In this document: piece after piece, positions 1-8,113 of the stretch | Numbering within the stretch: position 1 is the first letter of the stretch | Layout: every line of letters starts with the position of its first letter | Assembly: GCF_018361265.1 (NCBI RefSeq) | Contig: NZ_JAFLNH010000004.1 | Span: 248,001 to 312,000 of the forward strand | Source: Mycobacterium sp. SM1 | GTDB taxonomy: Bacteria; Actinomycetota; Actinomycetes; Mycobacteriales; Mycobacteriaceae | Direction: 5' to 3' | DNA: 64,000 nt | Translations under genes and position numbers: made by a program | The notes under the pieces: generated by a model | Database searches by the model: none | What the model saw: only the letters and a program-made list of their open reading frames with translations | Told to the model about the DNA's origin: nothing

Positions 1-1
1 C

Positions 2-505
2 AAGCTTTACCCGTCGCACTACAGCCTTCTGTACTACACGAAAGGCAAGCCCAAATCCTTTGTGCGGCCGCGGGTTCCCATTCCGGTGTGCCGACACTGT
101 GGCGGCGATGTGAAAGACTATGGCGGTCACAGAAACAAACTGCATCCGGATGGTCTCAACCTAACAGACGTCTGGGCTGACATCCCTCCCGTCCGACATG
201 CCAAGACTAAGCGACGTGGAGCCAACGAGTTGTCTGAGAAGCTTCTTGAACGCGTACTCACGATCTCGTCTGTGCCCGGGGACTTGGTGCTTGACCCGTT
301 TGGTGGCAGCGGCACCACGTACGCCGTCGCGGAGCGAATGCACCGTCACTGGATCGGTATCGAACTCGGCGATGTGGAGCCGATTGTGCGGCGGATGACC
401 GGTCAGGCAGCCGACGTGGTGCTCCCCGGGCTGGGCGATTCAGCCAAAGGTCTGACAGCAGAGCGGCGGCTCAAATCAGCGCCCGCCCATCCGTCCCTTT
501 GGTGA
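2..505 (+). CDS. DNA methyltransferase, C-terminal part (N4/N6 class)
   Basis: The frame is open to the left edge of the window, so only the C-terminal part is present. A GTG at 62 lies inside this frame but is probably internal, because coding sequence continues upstream of it. The segment VLDPFGGSGTT, followed by an acidic residue in GIELGD, is the S-adenosylmethionine-binding motif I. Its position near the C-terminus suits a beta-type amino-methyltransferase, in which the catalytic (S/D)PP(Y/W) motif precedes motif I. That motif would lie outside the window, unless the degenerate ADIPP around 178-192 is part of it. A CxxC pair (CRHCGG) lies upstream of motif I. The gene converges on, and overlaps by about 35 bp, a gene with restriction-nuclease features, so it is probably the protective half of a type II restriction-modification system. 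Confidence 0.8.
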   Translation, partial: KLYPSHYSLLYYTKGKPKSFVRPRVPIPVCRHCGGDVKDYGGHRNKLHPDGLNLTDVWADIPPVRHAKTKRRGANELSEKLLERVLTISSVPGDLVLDPFGGSGTTYAVAERMHRHWIGIELGDVEPIVRRMTGQAADVVLPGLGDSAKGLTAERRLKSAPAHPSLW

Positions 506-1058
506 TGGTCGGGACACTTTCGTCGAGCGCGTCATGCTCGAAGACGACGATTCCCAGATAGGCCTTGGCCGGTAGAACCTTGCCGTAGCTCGACCACAGG
601 GGCAGGTATGGCACGAGTTCTTGGTAGTTCCCGACACGATCGGTAAGAAAGCGATAGGTAGCGCGACTTGGGACTACCAGAATGCCTCCACGAAGCTCGC
701 CCTCAAAGGCGCCCAACAACATACGATTTATTGCCCGGTGGCTTGATGAAATGTTGCCCGTCTCCCATTCAGCGCCAAACTTCACCCCATCGTTGAACGT
801 GTACTCGGCATCAAGCCGCCTGGGCCTGCTCTCCGGCAACCATCCTCGCGCTACAAGAACCTCCACGAACGCATTTTTGATCGGCTTGACGCCATTGCCG
901 TCTCTCGTCGGGTTCAAGGTGAAGTCGGCCGCGCCAGGCGGCCAGGCGATAGCAGCAATCGCAGCCGTGATGTCGTTGTGCACTTTCGTGAACTCGGGGG
1001 TTGTCGTGAACGAGTTGTCGATCATGTGGTGCCACCCCACCAGCTTCATGCTTAGCAT
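471..1058 (-). CDS. Type II restriction endonuclease-like protein (BamHI/BglII-like active site)
   Basis: This 195-residue protein sits tail-to-tail with the methyltransferase. Residues 83-99 read as an Asp, then a short strand, then E97-W-E99. BamHI, BglII and BstYI carry a Glu or Gln where most PD-(D/E)xK nucleases have Lys, so an Asp...ExE arrangement fits that group. The surrounding residues (TGNISSSHRA, then a hydrophobic GGILVVPS strand) resemble the conserved core of these enzymes. Identification rests on these motifs and on the neighbouring methylase; the recognition site cannot be deduced. Start ATG at 1058; an alternative in-frame ATG lies a few codons in (MKLVGW). Confidence 0.65.
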   Translation of the reverse strand: MLSMKLVGWHHMIDNSFTTTPEFTKVHNDITAAIAAIAWPPGAADFTLNPTRDGNGVKPIKNAFVEVLVARGWLPESRPRRLDAEYTFNDGVKFGAEWETGNISSSHRAINRMLLGAFEGELRGGILVVPSRATYRFLTDRVGNYQELVPYLPLWSSYGKVLPAKAYLGIVVFEHDALDESVPTITKGTDGRALI

Positions 1059-1134
1059 TGTGTCAGCCCCCTGCGGTATTGACGTCTAGCTAACACGTCC
1101 GTGCCGGCGAGATACCGGCGCCCGAGGGCAATTT

Positions 1135-1156
1135 GTAGGCGTACCGTAGGCGTACC
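1135..1156. repeat. Two tandem 11-bp direct repeats near an attachment site
   Basis: GTAGGCGTACC occurs at 1135-1145 and again at 1146-1156, followed by a looser third match (CAACCGTACTG). The pair lies about 100 bp from the tRNA remnant. Short direct repeats at this distance can be arm-type integrase binding sites, but no integrase is visible here, so this is only a suggestion. Confidence 0.5.
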
Positions 1157-1249
1157 GCAACCGTACTGGCAACGCCCGAAAGCGTTATCTTGCAGGTGAT
1201 TCGGTGCGATCAGCTAACCATTTTCCGCTGGTCGAAGGGCGTTGAAAAG

Positions 1250-1294
1250 GGACTCATAATCCGTTGGTCGCGGGTTCGAGCCCCGCCCGCCCCA
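1250..1294 (+). other. 3' part of a tRNA-Met gene, probable integration-site remnant (att)
   Basis: The segment carries an anticodon loop with CAT, an intact T-arm (GCGGG-TTCGAGC-CCCGC) and a CCGCCCC acceptor strand ending in A1294, as in an actinobacterial elongator tRNA-Met. The 5' half is missing: no GGGGCGG acceptor strand or D-arm lies upstream, and the anticodon stem is broken on its 5' side. A tRNA 3' half next to accessory DNA is the usual scar of a site-specific integrative element using a tRNA gene. The intact tRNA-Met should lie at the other end of the element, left of this window. Confidence 0.7.
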
Positions 1295-1443
1295 CGTCAG
1301 ACGCCGATTTTTCAGCCGGGTGGCGCGCGGATCCGAGCCGGGCGCGGGCGGCCGTTAAGCTTCAAGAGCCAGATAGTTACCCGCGCATCGGTGTGCCCTG
1401 TGCAGGCCGTTCGGCGGGGATGTTCCGGAGGGGCGACCAGGGG

Positions 1444-2061
1444 ATGAAGACGACGTCGCTGGTGGCGACCGCCGTACTTGCTACGGCGGCCGCGGTCCTG
1501 GGGGCCTCTGTTGCTGGATGCAGCAGCAATTCGAAGCCGGCCGCGCCGCAGCGATCAGCCTCCCCGGCCCCCGGCGGCCGGGGCCCAGCCCCCGCCTCGG
1601 CACCGGCCCGCTCCGCGGACTACACGACGCTGCTCATCGGCCCCGGTGAGATCAACGCGCCGGAAGCCTTCGCCGCAGGCCAGCCGAGGCGGAATCCGGA
1701 TGGTCAGGAAGGCGCGCAGATGACATTCAAAACTCAGGACGGCGGCCACGCCATCATCGACACCATCCTGATCTTTCCGGACCCCGCCGCGGCCCAAGCC
1801 GCGCTGGACGCCGCAAAGGCCACGCTGCCGGGGGCCGGCACCGGAAAGCCCGCCCCGGTACGCGTCGGCACCGGGGGGACGACGGTCTCGGGAGACGCAG
1901 CGGATGGGTCCAAGGGTATGACGATGTTGCGTTTTACCGAGGGCAGGGCGTTCGTCACCCTCGAATTCGACGGCCCTCCCGGCGTGCCCGCACCGCGGGA
2001 TTTCATCACCGACGTAGGCCGAAAGCAAGACGCCGCGATCAAACAGCGACTCCCAGCCTAA
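1444..2061 (+). CDS. Putative secreted lipoprotein
   Basis: A short charged start (MKTT), a hydrophobic alanine-rich stretch and a lipobox ending SVAGC indicate a type II signal peptide, so the mature protein should be anchored at the outer face of the plasma membrane. A Pro/Ala/Ser-rich linker follows, then a compact domain of about 150 residues with no motif I recognise. An in-frame reading extends upstream to 1264 through the tRNA remnant, but only the ATG at 1444 gives a signal peptide at the N-terminus. It is the first ordinary chromosomal gene right of the integration scar. Function unknown. Confidence 0.8.
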   Translation: MKTTSLVATAVLATAAAVLGASVAGCSSNSKPAAPQRSASPAPGGRGPAPASAPARSADYTTLLIGPGEINAPEAFAAGQPRRNPDGQEGAQMTFKTQDGGHAIIDTILIFPDPAAAQAALDAAKATLPGAGTGKPAPVRVGTGGTTVSGDAADGSKGMTMLRFTEGRAFVTLEFDGPPGVPAPRDFITDVGRKQDAAIKQRLPA

Positions 2062-2163
2062 CCGGGCTGCCTAGCTGGCCGCCGGGCCGGTGGCGTACCC
2101 GGTGATTTGTCGATGCCCCCCGGGAACCCTGTCATACGCATAGCATCCTGGCGAGGAGGCACC

Positions 2164-3627
2164 ATGTCATCTCCGGCGCTCGGCCTGCCGCAGCAGATGC
2201 TGCGGCGCCGGCCGCTCAGTGGGGGACCGGTCGCTCCTGGCGCCTCAGATCACCTGCGGCGCAGGCTGGGAACGTTTCAGCTCACCATGTTTGGCGTCGG
2301 CTCGACGGTGGGCACGGGTATCTTCGTCATTCTCTCGGTGTCGGTACCGCAGGCCGGTCCGGCAGTGATCATCTCGTTTGTCATCGCCGGCGTCGCAGCG
2401 GGTCTGACCGCCATCTGCTACGCCGAGCTCGCTTCGGCGCTACCGGTTTCCGGATCGGCCTACTCGTACTCCTACGCCATCCTTGGTGAGTTCGCGGCAG
2501 TTTGCGTCGCGGCGTGCCTTGTGCTTGAGTACAGCGTGTCCACGGCCGCGGTGGCTGTCGGGTGGAGTCAGTACCTGAACAAGGTGTTCAGTAACACGTT
2601 CGGAGTTCAACTGCCCCAAGCTATTTCAGCTGGGCCGTGGGATGCCCATGCCGGCGTTGTCAACCTGCCCGCCATCGTCTTGGTGGCCATGTGCACGGCG
2701 CTGCTAATCGGCGGCGTCAGCGAATCGGCCAAGGCGAACACGGTGATGGTGCTGATCAAACTGGCAGTGCTGCTGATGTTCGCGGTTATTGCCTTCACCG
2801 GGTTCAGCGTGCGGCGGTTTGCCGACTTCGCGCCGTTCGGGCTCTCGGGCATTAGCCTGGCGGCGGGCACGATCTTTTTCACCTACATCGGGCTGGACGC
2901 GGTCTCCACCGCCGGTGACGAGGTCAAAGACCCCCAACACGCGATACCGCGAGCGATTATCGCGGCCATGCTCATCGTGATCGGTGTCTATGTGCTCGTG
3001 GCGGTCGCCGCGGTGGGCGGCCAGCCATGGCAAGAGTTTCAGGGTCAAGAGGCGGGGCTGGCCGCGATCCTGGACGCCATCACCGGGAATGCCACCGGCG
3101 GCACGATCCTGGCTGTCGGCGCGGCGGCATCGATCTTTTCGGTCACGCTGGTGACGATGTACGGCCAGACCCGAATCCTGTTCGCGGTGGGCCGTGACGG
3201 ACTATTGCCCGCGACGTTCGCGACGGTCAACCCGCGCACGATGACGCCCATCAGCAACACCGCGATCGTGGGTGTCGTGGTCGCGATCCTGGCCGGCCTG
3301 GCGCCCCTGGAACAGCTGGCCGAAATCGTCTCCCTCGGCACCCTGGCCGCGTTCATCGTGGTCTCGCTGAGCGTGATCGTGCTGCGGGTCCGGGCGCCGG
3401 AGGTGCCCCGTGGCTACACGATGCCCGGCTATCCGATCACGCCGATCCTGTCCGCGGCGGTGTGCGCCTACATCGCGTGCAGCCTGCATTGGTACACCTG
3501 GATCGCGTTCGCCGGCTGGTTGGCGCTGGCGTCGGTTTTTTACCTGGTGTGGGGTCGCCGGCACAGCGCGCTCAATGACCGTGGGAACGCCGACATCGCC
3601 ACGCCCCCGCCCGCCGACGGCCTCTAG
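2164..3627 (+). CDS. Amino-acid permease (APC superfamily, cationic amino-acid transporter type)
   Basis: This is a polytopic membrane protein of 487 residues with about twelve hydrophobic segments. The first helix carries VGSTVGTGIF, the unwound TM1 substrate-binding motif of the APC superfamily (GxGxGIF). The sequence around SYSYAILGE, FFTYIGLDAVSTAGDEVKDP and the C-terminal half match cationic amino-acid transporters such as mycobacterial RocE-type proteins. The ATG at 2164 is chosen over an upstream one at 2107 because a GAGGAGG ribosome-binding site lies just before it and the preceding residues are uncharacteristic. It probably imports basic amino acids; the exact substrate cannot be read from sequence. 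Confidence 0.85.
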   Translation: MSSPALGLPQQMLRRRPLSGGPVAPGASDHLRRRLGTFQLTMFGVGSTVGTGIFVILSVSVPQAGPAVIISFVIAGVAAGLTAICYAELASALPVSGSAYSYSYAILGEFAAVCVAACLVLEYSVSTAAVAVGWSQYLNKVFSNTFGVQLPQAISAGPWDAHAGVVNLPAIVLVAMCTALLIGGVSESAKANTVMVLIKLAVLLMFAVIAFTGFSVRRFADFAPFGLSGISLAAGTIFFTYIGLDAVSTAGDEVKDPQHAIPRAIIAAMLIVIGVYVLVAVAAVGGQPWQEFQGQEAGLAAILDAITGNATGGTILAVGAAASIFSVTLVTMYGQTRILFAVGRDGLLPATFATVNPRTMTPISNTAIVGVVVAILAGLAPLEQLAEIVSLGTLAAFIVVSLSVIVLRVRAPEVPRGYTMPGYPITPILSAAVCAYIACSLHWYTWIAFAGWLALASVFYLVWGRRHSALNDRGNADIATPPPADGL

Positions 3628-3844
3628 GCGGTCGAGCCGCCAAGGACGGCCGGTGCGGTGGGGTGTCGGCCGGGCTGATCCCCGTCGCCGGTGCAGCGGC
3701 GAGCGGCGCCGCGCCGAGGCGTCACCCGGCAGCGGGCGGTGGCTGGCATACGTAAAACGGCGACCGGCGCGCCATGGCCGGCTGGCCACGAGTCTCACGG
3801 GCATCGCGGCAAACGCCGGCGGCCGTGCCCGGCATACTGGGGCA

Positions 3845-4231
3845 ATGCCCGATCGCAATGTGCTGGGCGGCCCCCTGGAGCCGTGCGGCACCGATCCGCT
3901 CACCGGCTTTTACCGCGACGGCTGTTGTTCGACCGGGCCCGAGGACCTTGGCCTGCACACCATCTGCGCCGTCGTGACGGCCGAGTTCCTCGAGCACCAG
4001 CGCTCCATCGGCAACGACCTGGTGACGCCGCGGCCCGAGTACCGGTTCCCGGGCCTGACACCCGGTGACCGCTGGTGCGTCACCGCCCTCAACTGGCTTC
4101 GCGCCTACCGGGACGGCTGCGCCGCTCCGGTGGTGCTGGCCTGCACCCACGAGCGCACCCTCGACGTGGTCGCTTTGGAGGCGCTGCGGGAGCACGCCGT
4201 CGACGTACCGGATGACCTGGGCGAGCTGTAG
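3845..4231 (+). CDS. DUF2237 family protein
   Basis: This 128-residue soluble protein has the hallmark blocks of DUF2237: NVLGGPLEPCGTDPLTGFYRDGC near the N-terminus, CSTGPEDLGLHT, GNDLVTPRPEYRFPGL, PGDRWCV and the C-terminal CTHERTLDVV segment. Family members are small, conserved and of unknown function, with several invariant cysteines that are all present here. The ATG at 3845 is chosen because family similarity begins immediately after it; the long upstream in-frame extension overlaps the permease gene in another frame. Confidence 0.85.
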   Translation: MPDRNVLGGPLEPCGTDPLTGFYRDGCCSTGPEDLGLHTICAVVTAEFLEHQRSIGNDLVTPRPEYRFPGLTPGDRWCVTALNWLRAYRDGCAAPVVLACTHERTLDVVALEALREHAVDVPDDLGEL

Positions 4232-4393
4232 GCGATCACCGGCCACCGCGCCGTCGTAGCTGGCGGTGCGGGCCACACCCGGCACCGAGTTGCTTGCTTG
4301 ACGGCACTCCACGGCAACGCCGGTGAAAGGTGCCGTCTTGACGGTGCCGCCCCGCCGATGCACCTGCCGTGCTGCCAGGGCACACCCAGGGGG

Positions 4394-5890
4394 CTAGCCG
4401 GCCGGTGACACCGGCGCCGGATGCCGCTGCGCCCATGGGCGGGATTCTTCGAGTTGGGCGGCCAGCTGTAAAAGATCACCGTCGGCACCGAGGCGGCCCA
4501 CGAACTGCACGCCCAGGGGAAGCCCGGTGCCGGTCCAATGCAGCGGCACGCTGATCGCGGGTCGTCCGGTGAGGTTGGCGAGCTGCGTATAGGGCACCCA
4601 GCCCAGGCTCTGCTGGATGAGGTCATCCAGAATTTTGAGCAGCGCCAGCACTTTTCCGGCGCGCAACTTGCTGATCACCCGCGAGAGCGCCTGCAAGGGA
4701 CGTGGTGTCGCGGTGGCACCGATCATCAGGGGAGGGGTGGCCAGGGTGGGGGTCAGAAAGTAGTCGTAGCTCTCGTGAAACGTCGCCAGGGATTGGATGT
4801 AGGTGTTGCGGTTTTCCAGCGCAAGCATCGGCGCCAGCACGCCGGCGGCCCGGCCAAGCTCACTCATGGCCAGGGTGTCGGCCTCGAAGTCGCTGTCACG
4901 GGCGCCGATCCGCTGTTTAATCTCCGCGACTTGCCGGTGGAGCTGCGCGAACCAAATGGCGAGAAAGTCGCGTGCCAGTGCGGCCTCATCGAAGGGTGGC
5001 GGGACTTCCTCGACGTGATGGCCCAAATCGCTCAGCAGCTGCGCCGTCTCCTCCACCGCGGCGATGGCCTCCCGATGAGGATGGGGATTGATCACCGAAT
5101 AGGTCGAGTACCCGATCTTGCAGTTGCCCGGCCGCTTCTTGATGTGTGCCGCGAACGGGACCTCCGGAAGCGCAACCTGATAGCCGGAGCGTGGGTTGGG
5201 GCCGATGATCGCGTCGCAGAGGGCGGCGCTGTCGCGCACCGTGCGCGAAACGACGCCCTGGGTTGCCATGCCGAACAATGGCTCGCCGGTCTGGGGCCCG
5301 TAGGGCGAGAGCCCCCGGCTGGTTTTGAGGCCCACGAGCCCGTTGCAGGCGGCGGGGATGCGAATCGAACCGCCGCCGTCGTTGCCCCCTGCTGCCGGAA
5401 CGATTCCCGCCGCGACGGCCGCCCCGGATCCGCCCGACGAGCCACCGGGAGTGCGCCCGGTGTTCCACGGGTTTCGGGCCGGACCCCAGTACTCGGACTC
5501 GGTTACGGCCTTGGCCCCGAACTCGGGCGTATTGGTCATGCCGAAGATCACCAGGCCCGCATCGAGGAACCGTTGCGTGACCAGGGCGTGCCGGTCGGCC
5601 ACGTCGTTGGCCAGCGATCGTGACCCGCACGAGGTGGGAAACCCCCGGTAGTGCTGATCGAGGTCTTTGATCAGAAACGGGACTCCGGCAAATGCGCCGC
5701 GCAGGTTCGGGTCGGCGGCCTGCCTGTCGGCGACGTCGTCGAGGCGACGGACGATCGCGTTCAACCTGGGATTGACGGCGTCGGCGCGCTGGCGCGCCAA
5801 AGCCAGCAGTTCGGCCGGGGTGATCTGCTTGCTTTTGACCAGCTCAGCAAGCGCCGTCGCATCCAGTGACAGGTACTCGTCGAGACGCAT
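4394..5890 (-). CDS. Amidase signature family enzyme
   Basis: The 498-residue protein has the full amidase signature. FLIKDLD near residue 75 supplies the catalytic Lys. GRTPGGSSGGSGAAVAAG supplies the cis-Ser region, and GGGSIRIPAACNGLVGLK holds the nucleophilic Ser loop. It therefore forms the Ser-cisSer-Lys triad used to hydrolyse carboxylic amides to acids and ammonia. It resembles the mycobacterial AmiA2/AmiB2 group from memory, but which paralogue it represents is uncertain. It is transcribed alone, convergent with the DUF2237 gene and divergent from the aldo/keto reductase. Confidence 0.88.
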   Translation of the reverse strand: MRLDEYLSLDATALAELVKSKQITPAELLALARQRADAVNPRLNAIVRRLDDVADRQAADPNLRGAFAGVPFLIKDLDQHYRGFPTSCGSRSLANDVADRHALVTQRFLDAGLVIFGMTNTPEFGAKAVTESEYWGPARNPWNTGRTPGGSSGGSGAAVAAGIVPAAGGNDGGGSIRIPAACNGLVGLKTSRGLSPYGPQTGEPLFGMATQGVVSRTVRDSAALCDAIIGPNPRSGYQVALPEVPFAAHIKKRPGNCKIGYSTYSVINPHPHREAIAAVEETAQLLSDLGHHVEEVPPPFDEAALARDFLAIWFAQLHRQVAEIKQRIGARDSDFEADTLAMSELGRAAGVLAPMLALENRNTYIQSLATFHESYDYFLTPTLATPPLMIGATATPRPLQALSRVISKLRAGKVLALLKILDDLIQQSLGWVPYTQLANLTGRPAISVPLHWTGTGLPLGVQFVGRLGADGDLLQLAAQLEESRPWAQRHPAPVSPAG

Positions 5891-5994
5891 TGGCCGATCC
5901 TATGGCCCAGCGCCCGATTGGGGTCGAGGGGCACTTACGGTTTGCGGGCCTTCGGCGCTAGGTGCGCGTCGGCCGTCTCAGTACGGTGGTCGGT

Positions 5995-6966
5995 ATGAAA
6001 TACCTGGATGTCGATGGAATCGGAAAAGTCAGCCGGATCGGGCTGGGTACCTGGCAGTTCGGCTCGCTCGAGTGGGGCTACGGCAAGCGCTACGCCGCCG
6101 GTACCGCCCGGGACATCGTTCGGCGGGCCCTGACGTTGGGGGTCACGCTGTTTGACACCGCCGAGATATACGGGCTGGGAAAAAGCGAACGGATACTCGG
6201 CGAGGCGCTCGGCGAGCGTCGTGGCGAGGTCGCCGTGGCCAGCAAGGTCATGCCGATCGCCCCGTTTCCCGCGGTGATCAGGCAGCGGGCGCGAGCCAGC
6301 GCGCGCCGACTGCAGTTGGACCGCATCCCGCTCTATCAGATCCATCAGCCCAACCCGCTGGTCCCCGACGCGGTGATCATGCCGGGAATGCGGGACCTGC
6401 TCGACAGCGGGGTCATCGGCGCGGTCGGCGTCTCGAACTATTCCCTGTCACGGTGGCAGAAGGCCGATGCCGCGCTCGGGCGCCCGGTCATCAGCAACCA
6501 GGTCCATTTCTCCCTGGCCCATCCCGGGCCCCTCGACGACCTCGTCCCGTTCGCCGAGCGCGAGAACCGTGTCGTGATCGCCTACAGCCCGCTGGCACAA
6601 GGACTACTGAGCGGCAAATACGGCCTGGACAACCGCCCGGGCGGAATTCGCGCGCTAAACCCGTTGTTCGGCGGCGAGAACCTGCGCCGAATCGAGCCGC
6701 TGCTGGGCGTGTTGCGTGACGTCGCGGCGGAGGTGGGCGCCAGACCGGCGCAGGTAGCGCTCGCCTGGCTGATCAGCCTGCCGGGCGTGGTCGCCATTCC
6801 CGGGGCGTCCAGTGTCGAGCAACTGGAGTTCAACGCCGCCGCCGCGGACATCGAGCTGAGCGCAACGTCACGCGACGCGCTCACGGACGCGGCCCGAGCC
6901 TTTCGGCCGGTGCCGATGAGGCGCTTCCTCACCGATACGGCCCGCGAGAAGCTCGCACGCCGGTGA
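5995..6966 (+). CDS. Aldo/keto reductase (Rv2298-like)
   Basis: This NADPH-dependent oxidoreductase of 323 residues has a TIM-barrel AKR fold. FDTAEIYGLGKSE contains the catalytic Asp and Tyr, ASKVM the Lys and YQIHQPNP the His. The C-terminal IPGASSVEQL binds the nucleotide phosphate. The sequence is close along its whole length to what I recall of M. tuberculosis Rv2298. The ATG at 5995 (MKYLDVDG) is chosen because similarity begins there; an upstream GTG would add a non-homologous extension into the divergent promoter region. The physiological substrate is unknown. Confidence 0.9.
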   Translation: MKYLDVDGIGKVSRIGLGTWQFGSLEWGYGKRYAAGTARDIVRRALTLGVTLFDTAEIYGLGKSERILGEALGERRGEVAVASKVMPIAPFPAVIRQRARASARRLQLDRIPLYQIHQPNPLVPDAVIMPGMRDLLDSGVIGAVGVSNYSLSRWQKADAALGRPVISNQVHFSLAHPGPLDDLVPFAERENRVVIAYSPLAQGLLSGKYGLDNRPGGIRALNPLFGGENLRRIEPLLGVLRDVAAEVGARPAQVALAWLISLPGVVAIPGASSVEQLEFNAAAADIELSATSRDALTDAARAFRPVPMRRFLTDTAREKLARR

Positions 6967-7074
6967 TCCGGGCTGCGCTGAGTTGCGTGACGAGCGGCCA
7001 GCGCACCGTGGTCTTAGCGGCCGGCGCCGGATCCCCCGCTGCGCGTCACCGGGCCGCGTGGTTCCATTTGACAC

Positions 7075-7926
7075 ATGCCTGAGATAGACCGACGCAGGCT
7101 GATGGTGACGATGGGGATCGGCGTCGTGGCGAGCGCGATCCGGGTTCCGGGTGCCCGGGCCCGCCCGTCGCTGCTGGCCGCACCGGTGGAGCAACGGCGC
7201 TCGCCCGCCGCACCGCCGGGCGCCGGCTCGGGGACCTATCTTTTTCAGGACGAGTTCGACGGGCCGGCCGGGTCCGCCCCGACTCCGTCGAAGTGGACGG
7301 TGGCGCGCGCCCGGGAGTCGATGAAGAACCCGACGTTTTGGGAGCGGCCCGAAAACGTCGGGCAGTATCGCGACGACCGCCGAAACGTGTTCCTCGACGG
7401 CAACTCCAATCTGGTGCTGCGGGCCGCAAAAGACGGCGCAACCTACTACAGCGGCAAAGTACAAAGCGTGTGGAAGGGTGGCATCGGCCACACCTGGGAA
7501 GCCCGCGTCAAGCTGAACTGCCTGACCGCGGGTTGCTGGCCGGCCTTCTGGCTGGGCAATGAGGACCGCGGCGAAATCGACGTGCTGGAGTGGTACGGCA
7601 ACGGCAACTGGCCGTCGGCGACCACAGTCCACGCGAAACCCAATGGCTCCCAGTGGAAGACCCACAACGTCGCTGTGGACAGCGCGTGGCACACGTGGCG
7701 ATGCCAATGGGACGCCGCCGGTATCCGTTTCTGGCAGGACTACGTTGACGGCGCGTCACCGTACTTCGACGTCCCGGCGAACTCCCTGCCGGACTGGCCG
7801 TTCAACGACCCCGGCTACCAGATGTTCACGGTTTTCAATCTCGCGGTTGCCGGCTCGGGCGGGGGCGATCCCCGCGGAGGCACGTATCCGGCGGACATGC
7901 TCGTCGACTGGGTGCGTGTCTGGTAA
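7075..7926 (+). CDS. Secreted glycoside hydrolase family 16 (beta-glucanase-like)
   Basis: Residues 1-30 look like an export signal: DRRRLM followed by a hydrophobic stretch, possibly Tat-dependent. The mature part is a jelly-roll GH16 domain. GEIDVLEWYG contains the E167-I-D169-V-L-E172 catalytic pattern (nucleophile, helper Asp, acid/base). Conserved aromatic segments (WPAFWLGN, DWVRVW) line the substrate cleft. GH16 enzymes hydrolyse beta-1,3/1,4-glucans or related galactans; the substrate here is not predictable. The stop codon lies inside an 18-bp tandem repeat (see the repeat at 7916-7986). Confidence 0.87.
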   Translation: MPEIDRRRLMVTMGIGVVASAIRVPGARARPSLLAAPVEQRRSPAAPPGAGSGTYLFQDEFDGPAGSAPTPSKWTVARARESMKNPTFWERPENVGQYRDDRRNVFLDGNSNLVLRAAKDGATYYSGKVQSVWKGGIGHTWEARVKLNCLTAGCWPAFWLGNEDRGEIDVLEWYGNGNWPSATTVHAKPNGSQWKTHNVAVDSAWHTWRCQWDAAGIRFWQDYVDGASPYFDVPANSLPDWPFNDPGYQMFTVFNLAVAGSGGGDPRGGTYPADMLVDWVRVW

Positions 7927-7986
7927 GGCCTACGTGTCTGGTAAGGCCTACGTGTCTGGTAAGGCCTACGTGTCTGTTAAGGCCTG
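7916..7986. repeat. 18-bp tandem repeat spanning the GH16 stop codon
   Basis: GTGTCTGGTAAGGCCTAC is repeated at 7916-7933, 7934-7951 and 7952-7969, with a diverged fourth copy from 7970 (GTCTGTTAAGG). Eighteen bases preserve the reading frame, and the first unit contains the TAA stop of the glycanase gene. The array looks like replication slippage over the gene's last codons. Confidence 0.9.
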
Positions 7987-8113
7987 GCGCAGCGCTGCCC
8001 GCAAGCCGGCCGTGGCAGTCCCGTTCCCCAGCCCTGACTTCCGCAGATAGTGGGCACACGGATCGCCGGATTTGGGCGTTTACTAGCGCAAACGTGGGAT
8101 GAGCCGATTTGGG

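Noticed and set aside
1221..1294. Functional tRNA-Met gene
   Set aside because: The 5' acceptor strand and D-arm are absent and the anticodon stem is broken, so only a 3' remnant is present.
4538..5623. Long plus-strand open frame opposite the amidase
   Set aside because: The amidase has a complete signature on the other strand; this frame is low-complexity Gly/Arg and unsupported.
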